The notes under the pieces: model-generated
Databases searched by the model: none
Seen by the model: the letters and a program-made list of their open reading frames with translations, nothing else
Told to the model about the DNA's origin: nothing
Part shown: piece by piece, positions 6,853 through 13,038 of the stretch
Layout: each line of letters starts with the position of its first letter
How positions within the stretch are numbered: position 1 is the stretch's first letter
Assembly: GCA_009776515.1 (NCBI GenBank)
Contig: WRNP01000042.1
Location: 1 to 13,038, forward strand
Length of the DNA: 13,038 bases
Origin: Dehalococcoidia bacterium
Lineage (GTDB): Bacteria; Chloroflexota; Dehalococcoidia; Dehalococcoidales; UBA1222
Direction: 5' to 3'
Program-made: the position numbers and the translations under genes

Positions 6853-7527
6853 TTGAAGCATACGGTTTTTGTGGTTGAGGACGACGCGGCCCTGAGGGAG
6901 CTTTACACCTATTCTCTGGAGAATGAGTATGCTCTACACTGCTTTGATGACGGAGAAACGCTTTTTGAGGTGCTTGCCAAAAATATCCCCGATCTCATTT
7001 TGCTGGACATAATGCTGCCTGGAGACGATGGCTTTGCGATCTTGGCGCGCCTGAAAGCTGGCAGGGCAACCTCCCATATCCCAGTCATCATAGTATCAGC
7101 CAAGGGCGAAGAAATTACCAAGGTCAAGGGGCTTAACATGGGAGCCGATGACTATATAGCTAAGCCTTTTGGAGTCTTGGAGCTAGCGGCGCGTATCAAG
7201 GCGAACCTGAGAAAAAATAGCAAGACGGCGGCTGAAAAGATAGTTTATAAAGATGTGGTCATTGATTTGTCGCGGCATCAGATAACGGTTGCCGGTGACC
7301 AAATACAGACGACACTCAAAGAATACGATTTGCTGTGCCTCCTTAGTAGAGGGGCAGAAAAAGTGCATGAGCGCGAGGCCATTTTTAGCGAAGTGTGGGG
7401 TGGGGGTTTTATGGGCGAGACGCGTACGCTGGATATGCACATAAAGGAGTTGCGCAAAAAGCTCTTCGAAGCCAAAAGCGAGGTTGTCATTAAAACTATT
7501 CGTGGCGTGGGTTATGTATTGACATGA
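6853..7527 (+). CDS. phoB: Phosphate regulon response regulator (PhoB/PhoP type, OmpR family)
   Basis: This is a DNA-binding response regulator expected to be phosphorylated by PhoR and to control the pst operon. Residues 1-115 form the receiver domain: acidic pair E9-D10-D11, phosphoacceptor Asp52 in LLDIMLPG, Ser82 in IVSAKG and Lys104 in AKPF. The C-terminal part (about 125-224) is a winged helix ending TLDMHIKELRKKL...IKTIRGVGYVL, typical of OmpR/PhoB. The TTG at 6853 was chosen: AAGGAG at 6839-6844 is 8 bases away and the N-terminus becomes MKHTVFVVEDD. A GTG at 6844 lies inside that Shine-Dalgarno site. The stop overlaps the phoR ATG (ATGA). Assignment to phosphate control rests on operon position; the name could equally be phoP. 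Confidence 0.9.
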   Translation: MKHTVFVVEDDAALRELYTYSLENEYALHCFDDGETLFEVLAKNIPDLILLDIMLPGDDGFAILARLKAGRATSHIPVIIVSAKGEEITKVKGLNMGADDYIAKPFGVLELAARIKANLRKNSKTAAEKIVYKDVVIDLSRHQITVAGDQIQTTLKEYDLLCLLSRGAEKVHEREAIFSEVWGGGFMGETRTLDMHIKELRKKLFEAKSEVVIKTIRGVGYVLT

Positions 7528-9206
7528 AAAAGCGGCTTTTTTTATATACCGCCTTGATCATCGGCGCAGGTTTTCTGGGTTTTTTCGGCGCATCGGTATA
7601 TGCCGCTCGTGTCAACAACATCAACATTGCCAAGGACACGGTGAAAGAGACGGCCGAGATTTGTCGGGATCTGTATGTCAGCAATACGGATCTCTTGACC
7701 TTTGTTAACGCCGGTAGCGAGACGCGCATAACGATCATCGCACCAGATGGAGCAGTTTTGGCAGACAGTCATCCCTTGGATGTTGGCATCCTAGAGAACC
7801 ACTTATCCCGGCCGGAAATCCAGGCGGCGGCTGACGACGCCCCTGCGGCTTACGTGCGCCATTCTGAAACATTGGGGGTTGATCTTATTTATTATGCCTT
7901 GAAGGTGGATAGCGGAGAAAGCTACGTGTTCATACGCATTGCTATTCCTGTGGCGAAGATTGATGCCTATCTATTTCAGTCACTGCCGCTATTGGTGAGT
8001 TTGCTGTGCGCTATCGTCTTGATTTGCTTCTTTATTACGCGTCGCATGATAAACCGGATTGTGAAGCCGTTTGAGTCGGTCGAGCGAAAACTGCGCCTCC
8101 TTTCTAGCGGTGAGTATGTTCCGGGACCTATTGTTGGTGGTTATGAAGAGGCGAATAAAATAGTGCGGGAAGTTGATGAAATTGCTGGGGTACTGCAGCG
8201 TAGCTTTACAGCGCTCCGGGACGAAAGAAACAAGGCGGAGTACATTCTAAATAATGTCGGCGATGGACTTTTTGTCGCAGACGAAAATAAAGATGTGGTG
8301 CTTATAAACATGGCTGCGCTGGAGATTTTTGGGGCCACCCCAGACATAGTCAATAAAAATTTGAACTACCTGTTCTACGATAAAATGCTTAAAGGGGCGC
8401 TGGATGACTGCGTGGATCATGCGAAGAACGCCCTCTTCGAACTTTCGTTTAACGGCCGGATATATTTTGTGGCAGTGAAGCGGTTACCTGAGACCAGGCT
8501 GACGATGGCCGTCCTATCCGATGTTACGGAAAGCCGGAAGAATGCGAAGCGGCGGGAGGAGTTTTTTGCTAATGCTTCCCATGAGTTGAAAACACCCCTA
8601 ACGGCCATAAAGGGCTTTAATGAGCTTGCAGCGCTTAACAATAAGGATGGGGGCATTCAAAAGTATATTGATGGCATTACCCGTGAAACAGACCGCATGC
8701 TGGCGCTCATCGGGGATATGCTTAAGCTGTCTGAGCTGGAAAATAGCAAGAGGCTGGACGGCGTTCCAGTGCCGCTTGCCAAAATAGTGGACGAGGTACG
8801 CGAGTCTGTTTCGGTTGCCATTAAAGAGAAATCAATAGTTTTTGAAACAGTCGGCGATGGGGTGGTGATGGCTGAGTCAGGGCATGTCTATGAACTGGTT
8901 AAAAACCTGATCGAGAATGCCGTACGTTATAACCATCAAGGCGGCAGGGTTGCCGTAGCTATTGAAAGCAGGAGAAAAGTCGTGCGATTTTCCGTTTCCG
9001 ATAGTGGTGTCGGGATGGCCGCTGAAGAGCAGGCGAGGGTATTCGAACGGTTTTACCGGGTGACCAAGAGCCGTGCGCAACGAGATGGCGGCACGGGATT
9101 GGGGCTTTCGATTGTCAAGCATATCTGTGCCCTATATGGCTGGAAGCTGTCACTGAAAAGTAAACTGGGCGTGGGGACTGAGATAACGGTGGTATTCGGA
9201 GCATAG
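7524..9206 (+). CDS. phoR: Phosphate sensor histidine kinase PhoR
   Basis: This membrane histidine kinase should phosphorylate the regulator encoded just upstream. Its 560 residues read in order: membrane segment about 5-27; an extracytoplasmic domain about 28-152; a second membrane segment about 153-172; a short HAMP-like linker; a PAS domain about 235-335; then HisKA with phosphoacceptor His353 in ASHELKTPLTAIKG. The ATPase domain has N-box NLIENAVRYN (461-470), G1 DSGVGM (493-498), F-box FERFYR and G2 GTGLGLSIVK (523-532). The layout with an outer domain plus PAS matches Gram-positive PhoR more than the short E. coli PhoR. The ATG overlaps the upstream stop by 4 bases, indicating coupling. 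No terminator is seen after its stop. All catalytic residues are intact. Confidence 0.92.
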   Translation: MKKRLFLYTALIIGAGFLGFFGASVYAARVNNINIAKDTVKETAEICRDLYVSNTDLLTFVNAGSETRITIIAPDGAVLADSHPLDVGILENHLSRPEIQAAADDAPAAYVRHSETLGVDLIYYALKVDSGESYVFIRIAIPVAKIDAYLFQSLPLLVSLLCAIVLICFFITRRMINRIVKPFESVERKLRLLSSGEYVPGPIVGGYEEANKIVREVDEIAGVLQRSFTALRDERNKAEYILNNVGDGLFVADENKDVVLINMAALEIFGATPDIVNKNLNYLFYDKMLKGALDDCVDHAKNALFELSFNGRIYFVAVKRLPETRLTMAVLSDVTESRKNAKRREEFFANASHELKTPLTAIKGFNELAALNNKDGGIQKYIDGITRETDRMLALIGDMLKLSELENSKRLDGVPVPLAKIVDEVRESVSVAIKEKSIVFETVGDGVVMAESGHVYELVKNLIENAVRYNHQGGRVAVAIESRRKVVRFSVSDSGVGMAAEEQARVFERFYRVTKSRAQRDGGTGLGLSIVKHICALYGWKLSLKSKLGVGTEITVVFGA

Positions 9207-9301
9207 TAGCAGTACGACCTCGAAGAGATGCGCGCAGTGAGGTGCGGCTCTAAAAATCACCATGCCCCAAGCAAAACTGCTGGAACTTCCGCACATATAT
9301 T

Positions 9302-9329
9302 TTGACGATGCAAGAAAATGATGCATAAT
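9302..9329 (+). promoter_or_regulatory. Probable purC promoter
   Basis: TTGACG (9302-9307) and CATAAT (9324-9329) are separated by 16 bases. The start would be near 9336, giving a leader of about 43 bases before purC. No purine riboswitch core is recognisable in the leader. The rest of the 172-base gap after phoR shows no gene; a 5-bp repeat ACCTC/GAGGT (9217-9221, 9239-9243) has no T-tract and is not a convincing terminator. Confidence 0.45.
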
Positions 9330-9378
9330 ATCCTCTGCGGTGCCTGACCCGCTAGATTTATAAGCAAGGGGAGTTTAT

Positions 9379-10059
9379 ATGAAGCATGTCTACGAAGGTA
9401 AGACCAAGGCGGTTTTCGCGCTTGAAAGCGGTAATTATCTTTTAAAATTTAAAGACGATGCAACGGGCACGAACGGCGTTTTTGATCCCGGGGCAAACAC
9501 GGTGGGGCTTTCCATCGAAGGGCTGGGAAAAGGCGGACTCAGGCTTAGCACTCATTTTTTTGAGTTGCTCCAGGCAAATGGCATAAAAACGCACTACGTA
9601 AAGTCGGACATTGAAAGTGCTTCCATGGAGGTTTTGCCAGCCACCGCTTTTGGCAATGGCCTGGAGGTGGTCTGTCGTTTTAAGGCAGTCGGGAGCTTCT
9701 TGCGCAGATATGGACAATATGTCAGTGAGGGGCAGGATTTGGAGGCGTTTGTTGAGGTAACCCTAAAAGATGACGAACGCGAGGATCCGCCGATTACCAA
9801 GGATGCCTTGGTAGTGCTGAGCATTCTTGCCGATGAAGAGTATGAATCTCTTAAGGTGCAAACGCAAAAGATCTGCAGAATGGTAAAGAGAGAACTGGCG
9901 AAATATGGCTGCGAGCTTTACGATATCAAGCTTGAATTTGGCAGGAACAATGGTCAGATTATCCTGATTGACGAGATTTCAGGCGGAAATATGCGTGTTT
10001 ACAAAGATGGGAAAATCGTCGCACCGCTGGAGCTTGTAAAAATCGTTTTGGGTAGATAG
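9379..10059 (+). CDS. purC: Phosphoribosylaminoimidazole-succinocarboxamide synthase (SAICAR synthase) PurC
   Basis: PurC joins aspartate to CAIR with ATP to form SAICAR in de novo purine synthesis, in the cytoplasm. The 226-residue protein starts with YEGKTK (5-10), has the nucleotide-loop region LLKFKDDATG, and later DIKLEFGRNNGQIILIDEISGGNMRVY, where the ATP-site Lys/Glu and metal-binding Asp/Glu of the family lie. The FDPGANTVGLSIEG stretch and the short C-terminus mark the compact subfamily I associate with clostridia-like bacteria rather than the E. coli type. The ATG follows AGGGGAG by 5 bases. No other purine gene is adjacent: the next gene, 143 bases downstream on the same strand, is a carbonic anhydrase. 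Confidence 0.93.
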   Translation: MKHVYEGKTKAVFALESGNYLLKFKDDATGTNGVFDPGANTVGLSIEGLGKGGLRLSTHFFELLQANGIKTHYVKSDIESASMEVLPATAFGNGLEVVCRFKAVGSFLRRYGQYVSEGQDLEAFVEVTLKDDEREDPPITKDALVVLSILADEEYESLKVQTQKICRMVKRELAKYGCELYDIKLEFGRNNGQIILIDEISGGNMRVYKDGKIVAPLELVKIVLGR

Positions 10060-10202
10060 TAGACCAGCGGTTCTCTGATTGGCCCTGCTTGCATGGGTAT
10101 CAAGATGAAGCCGGCATCAGCCGAAATTTGCTCGGAGGATTAGCGGCGCTTGCGGCGAGTAGGTGCGCGCTACTCAATTCCTAACGAAGAGGAGGGGTCA
10201 TT

Positions 10203-10751
10203 TTGTCCTATGTTGAGGAAATGCTGGAATATAACAAGAAATTTGTTGAGGGTAGGCGATATAAATTATATCCGGCTACCAAATATCCCAGCAAAAAGAT
10301 TGTCATACTCTCTTGCATGGACGCGCGCTTAACGGAGATTTTGCCAGCGGCTCTAAATTTCAAAAACGGCGATGTTCAAATAATCACGAATGCCGGTGCC
10401 GTTATTTCCCATCCGTTTGGAAGTGTGATGCGCAGTCTTTTGCTAGCCGTATATGAGTTGGGGGTGGAGGATATTTTGGTGATTGGGCATCAGGATTGCG
10501 GCATGCAGGGCATGAAGGCTCCGAAACTATTGCGAAAGATGACGGACCGGGGCATCAAAAAAGAAAGAGTGGATTTTATTTCCAGCTGCGGCATTGATAT
10601 CAATAAATGGCTAAAGGGTTTTGATAAAGTCGAGGAATCCGTTCCCGAAACAGTCGGTGCCATTAGGCACCATCCGTTTATTCCGGCTGACGTGCGCGTG
10701 CACGGCTTCGTCATTAGCCCCATAACCGGGGGGCTTGAGAAAATAGGCTGA
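10203..10751 (+). CDS. Beta-class carbonic anhydrase
   Basis: The enzyme interconverts CO2 and bicarbonate in the cytoplasm using a zinc ion. The zinc ligands are visible: Cys38 in SCMDARL, and His96 and Cys99 in GHQDCGM. The Asp40-Arg42 pair that gates the active site is present. At 182 residues it belongs to the short bacterial group of beta enzymes. The start is TTG at 10203, supported by GAGGAGGGG about 6 bases upstream. A 143-base gap separates it from purC and holds no clear promoter or terminator, so co-transcription is possible. Bicarbonate/CO2 supply to the AIR carboxylation step just before PurC is a plausible but unproven link. Family call is firm; physiological role is not. Confidence 0.92.
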   Translation: MSYVEEMLEYNKKFVEGRRYKLYPATKYPSKKIVILSCMDARLTEILPAALNFKNGDVQIITNAGAVISHPFGSVMRSLLLAVYELGVEDILVIGHQDCGMQGMKAPKLLRKMTDRGIKKERVDFISSCGIDINKWLKGFDKVEESVPETVGAIRHHPFIPADVRVHGFVISPITGGLEKIG

Positions 10752-11219
10752 TACCCTCTCTGGCGAAGAAGCCAGGGCAAAGCAACGAAATTCGCCAAAA
10801 AACACAGCCTGACAATGCGGAGAGGAGCGCTTGCAACGTAATATCCATCGGGGATTGCCTGTATTCACAAACACGCCCCCTAGCACTTTCTGTTTTTCTT
10901 AAACCCTGGGCCAAGTTAGTCTGCAACCTGATTATTTCAAGGTTTTCGAATCATCGGCGCAATGTTTGAATCACGCAGCAGTTGTTGCTCTGCCAATCTC
11001 TGTCATCTTCTTCGCTGCCGCTGGTTGGCTAGGGGCCCACGGTGAGCTAAGTGTCACAAGCCATATTGGTCGAGAAGCTACGCATAAACAACCAACTGCA
11101 TTGCAACACCTATCAAAGCGTAGGGATTTTGGACAAAGATCCGCAAATCCCTACGCTTCAATTAGTACGCCAGCATCAAATGTATTGGCCTACAAAATGG
11201 CTGGAGCTATTTGGCAACC
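10752..11219. other. Gene-poor stretch between carbonic anhydrase and the zinc-ribbon cluster
   Basis: About 470 bases lie between convergent genes (plus-strand carbonic anhydrase, minus-strand membrane protein). A plus frame opens from a TTG at 10966 and runs to 11334, but it has no Shine-Dalgarno site, no recognisable family and overlaps the end of the minus-strand gene, so I do not call it. A short stem CTGGC/GCCAG (10760-10764, 10771-10775, loop GAAGAA) follows the carbonic anhydrase stop without a T-tract. The main structure is the 14-bp inverted repeat listed separately. Confidence 0.4.
11116..11158. repeat. Perfect 14-bp inverted repeat with 15-base loop
   Basis: AAGCGTAGGGATTT (11116-11129) and its exact complement AAATCCCTACGCTT (11145-11158) flank a 15-base spacer that can itself form a small GGA/TCC stem. 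The arms would form a stable cruciform or RNA hairpin. It lies about 60 bases past the stop of the minus-strand membrane-protein gene. It could end transcription from either side, but neither strand has a proper T-run after it. A REP-like or small mobile fold-back element is the alternative. Confidence 0.7.
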
Positions 11220-11744
11220 CTATTTAAGAATCCTGAATTTACCTATTACAGGAAGCTCTTTTGCTCGGCCATTGAATCCATTGATCAGCCCAGTGACGCC
11301 GAGGATGATGACGACCACTGAGACGATGAGGTAGATGATGGTCGAGATCACAGACAGCCGCCACGGCAATATCGCTGATATTATGAAACTGACGATGCCG
11401 CAGGCGATGCTGAGGATCAGCAGGATCAGGCCCTGGTTGGCATGGAAGCGCCCATACTTTGATTCGGGGCAGGAAATGAGCGGCAGGAAGAACAGGAAGT
11501 AAGCAAGGCCGGCGATTGTTTTGTTCTTCTCGATGTCCGCTGGATCCATGCCCCCAGTCTCATCGGCCGTATTTTGCAAAAACCCCAAACCGCCTTGCTG
11601 GCTCTGTTGTTGATGCGGCTGCTGATACTGCGATGACGGTTGGTGTTGTTGCTGCTGGGGTGTACTTCCAGCCTGCGCGCCGCAGGCAGGGCAAAATTTC
11701 GTGTCCCCCTGAACCTGTGCCCCGCAATTTGCACAATACGCCAT
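11220..11744 (-). CDS. Zinc-ribbon plus DUF4870/Tic20-like membrane protein
   Basis: Function unknown. The 174-residue protein begins with a zinc ribbon (CxxC-x10-CxxC: Cys4, 7, 18, 21), then a Gln-rich low-complexity linker at about 28-50, then a membrane domain. The membrane part has three likely helices (about 75-91, 104-124, 131-152) and the motif FFLPLISCPESKYGRFHANQ, followed by a C-terminal GRAKELPVIGKFRIL. This combination is typical of DUF4870/Tic20-related small membrane proteins. The ATG at 11742-11744 follows an excellent AAAGGAGGG by 7 bases. It is the last of three minus-strand genes that all carry zinc ribbons, 60 bases after the middle gene. The ribbon would face the cytoplasm if the linker does not cross the membrane; that is inference. 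Confidence 0.85.
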   Translation of the reverse strand: MAYCANCGAQVQGDTKFCPACGAQAGSTPQQQQHQPSSQYQQPHQQQSQQGGLGFLQNTADETGGMDPADIEKNKTIAGLAYFLFFLPLISCPESKYGRFHANQGLILLILSIACGIVSFIISAILPWRLSVISTIIYLIVSVVVIILGVTGLINGFNGRAKELPVIGKFRILK

Positions 11745-11804
11745 GGTAAAACCCTCCTTTTATGTATTGGCTTAGCCTTTGTCTTACTTGTTTTCCCTAG
11801 CTCG

Positions 11805-12239
11805 TCACTGCGTAGCGCCTGCTAGTTTTTCGCCACATTCGCCGCAGAACTTCATTCCCTGCTGATTCATGGTACAGCAGGCATTACAGAATTCCCGCGG
11901 CAATTCGCCGACTGTCTTGCCGCACTCCTCGCAGAATCGGGCACTCTCGTCGTTTACCTTCTTGCAGGCAACGCAGGTGTACTTAGCCAGCCGCATTTTC
12001 TCTGTCCGTTCGAAGAGTCTCTGTTCCTCACGAATCTTCGCCACGCGTGAGGTGAGCTCATCCGCCTGCTTCTCGGTTTCGCCGAGGCGCAAGACCAAAG
12101 CGGCGAAGTCAGACTTGTGTCGTACATCTGGCAACGCTTTTTCCCCAATCATAGTCAGTATTTCCAGCCGTTGGCAGGCAACAGCCTTGGCCTCCGCCTC
12201 TGCCGCCGCCAAAAGTTCACCGAAATTGTTTTCAGTCAT
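11805..12239 (-). CDS. Helical protein with C-terminal double zinc ribbon
   Basis: Function unknown. The 144-residue product has a charged, Ala/Glu/Arg-rich N-terminal half (about 1-86) that looks helical, with a probable coiled coil around 50-85. Two successive zinc ribbons follow: Cys89/92/103/106 and Cys118/121/132/135 (an extra Cys at 122). No signal peptide or membrane segment is seen. The ATG at 12237-12239 has GAGGA about 9 bases upstream; an AAGGA also lies nearer but too close to serve. It is the middle of three same-strand zinc-ribbon genes, with gaps of 109 and 60 bases. The double ribbon suggests a scaffold or adaptor role in protein or nucleic-acid contacts, but the sequence does not decide this. 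Confidence 0.8.
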   Translation of the reverse strand: MTENNFGELLAAAEAEAKAVACQRLEILTMIGEKALPDVRHKSDFAALVLRLGETEKQADELTSRVAKIREEQRLFERTEKMRLAKYTCVACKKVNDESARFCEECGKTVGELPREFCNACCTMNQQGMKFCGECGEKLAGATQ

Positions 12240-12348
12240 GTCCTTTTGTCCTCTACTGAATATATGAATTTTGTTTGAGCGGTCTGTTGCCAGAAAAATA
12301 CCCCGCCACTCGTTTTTCAGATTTCCGTGGCCCGTGTTACTGTTGCGG

Positions 12349-12948
12349 TCATGCCTTTTTCCACCCGAGGGATGTCAGATAGTCGCGTATGGGCTGCTTA
12401 ACCGCTGTTGTATCGAATTTAAATCCTACAAGTCCGACCTCTCCGGTTTGGTTGTTCTTGCCCATACCGAAAGAGAATGATTTCTGATTGGTCTTGCCCT
12501 TAAACGAACTTGACGAACTACCGAAACTCAATTTGCCGCCGCTCATCTTGATGCCTGACGACTTGTTCTCGGTTACATCAAACTCTTTCCACTTGCCATT
12601 ATCACTGAGGGTGACGGTGAAAGTGAAAGCCCGCGTCTCGTCGCTTACCTCGTGGGGCGCAAAGAAAGTCGCATCCATCCACCGCCATCGGGCGATGATG
12701 GCATCACCCTCCACCGTAACCTCCCATGGCTGCCCCGGTTTGTTGAGAGCCCCTGGTGCGTTATACAGCGTCTGCTGTTTTTGCGTCATAGGCTGCTGAG
12801 CGTACGGTGGCTGATATTGCGGCTGGGGCTGTGCGTTGGGCTCAGGCCGTGCCATCTGAACGGGCGGCGCGGCCTGAGTTCCGCAGAGAATACAAAACCT
12901 TGCGGAATCGCCAAGCTGCTTTCCGCAGTTAGTACAGAATCTTAACAC
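12349..12948 (-). CDS. Zinc-ribbon protein with conserved C-terminal domain of unknown function
   Basis: Function unknown. The 199-residue protein has an N-terminal zinc ribbon (Cys5, 8, 19, 22), a Pro/Gln-rich linker at about 27-60, and a C-terminal domain from about 73 to 199. The latter has alternating short hydrophobic strands (WEVTVEGDAIIARWRW, FTFTVTL, GLVGFKFDT), a Gly/Ser-rich middle and the ending PIRDYLTSLGWKK. I recall similar domains in unnamed zinc-ribbon proteins of clostridia. The start is GTG at 12946-12948 with GGAGG 8 bases upstream; the overlapping ATG is out of frame and quickly stops. It is the first of the three-gene group. There is no signal peptide or membrane segment, so it is likely cytoplasmic. 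Confidence 0.8.
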   Translation of the reverse strand: MLRFCTNCGKQLGDSARFCILCGTQAAPPVQMARPEPNAQPQPQYQPPYAQQPMTQKQQTLYNAPGALNKPGQPWEVTVEGDAIIARWRWMDATFFAPHEVSDETRAFTFTVTLSDNGKWKEFDVTENKSSGIKMSGGKLSFGSSSSSFKGKTNQKSFSFGMGKNNQTGEVGLVGFKFDTTAVKQPIRDYLTSLGWKKA

Positions 12949-13038
12949 TGCGTCATCCTCCTAACTATTCGTTGGGGGAAAATTGTCGGGTCCTATTTCC
13001 AGTTATCCACAGTAAAGCCGTCCTCTTAGTACTCCTCG

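Noticed and set aside
10760..10775. Short stem CTGGC/GCCAG after the carbonic anhydrase stop
   Set aside because: Only 5 bp and no following T-tract, so not a credible intrinsic terminator.
11101..11114. The complement of GATAGGTGTTGCAA, also found at the IS30 right end (427-440)
   Set aside because: The 14-base match stops abruptly, and no GGNGGATTC-like remainder of an IS30 end or transposase fragment is seen beside it. One such match is expected by chance at about this window size.
10966..11334. A 122-codon plus-strand open frame starting with TTG
   Set aside because: No Shine-Dalgarno site, no recognisable family, and it overlaps the 3' end of the minus-strand DUF4870 gene and spans the inverted repeat. 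Probably chance.
13003..13011. A perfect DnaA box TTATCCACA
   Set aside because: It is a single copy with no cluster, no AT-rich unwinding region and no dnaA/dnaN nearby, so an origin is not supported.

Overview
This is a bacterial chromosomal window dominated by a complete phosphate-acquisition and phosphate-sensing locus. The gene forms (a domain-permuted PstS lipoprotein, a short PurC, B. subtilis-like Pho-box repeats, TTG/GTG starts with strong Shine-Dalgarno sites) suggest a low- to mid-GC anaerobe of clostridial (Bacillota) or Chloroflexota/Dehalococcoidia type. RuvB has a Chloroflexota flavour as far as I can judge from memory. The taxonomy is inference and not secure.

Layout: (1) 1-458 is the right end of an IS30-family insertion sequence, with the transposase C-terminus and a terminal inverted repeat. 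It is followed by about 440 bases without a convincing gene. (2) 898-2518, minus strand: ruvB followed after one base by queH, i.e. Holliday-junction helicase and queuosine (tRNA) maturation. The likely promoter sits so close to ruvB that its mRNA may be nearly leaderless. (3) 2622-9206, plus strand: Pho-box-like hexamers at 11-bp period, a near-consensus promoter, then pstS, a strong intrinsic terminator/attenuator, and pstC-pstA-pstB-phoU-phoB-phoR, mostly overlapping or tightly spaced. The products form a closed circuit: PstS captures phosphate, PstC/PstA/PstB import it, PhoU passes transporter status to the kinase PhoR, and the regulator PhoB/PhoP would bind the boxes upstream of pstS. (4) 9302-10751, plus strand: a promoter, purC (SAICAR synthase), then a beta-class carbonic anhydrase. 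(5) 10752-11219: no supported gene, but a perfect 14-bp inverted repeat. (6) 11220-12948, minus strand: three consecutive small genes that all encode CxxC...CxxC zinc ribbons, joined to different partners: a conserved beta-rich-looking domain of unknown function, a helical segment, and a DUF4870/Tic20-like membrane domain.

The most distinctive items are the circularly permuted domain order of PstS, the hairpin abutting the pstC start, and the three-gene zinc-ribbon cluster, which is the best candidate here for an uncharacterised system. All functional calls rest on reading motifs by eye; no database search was run.
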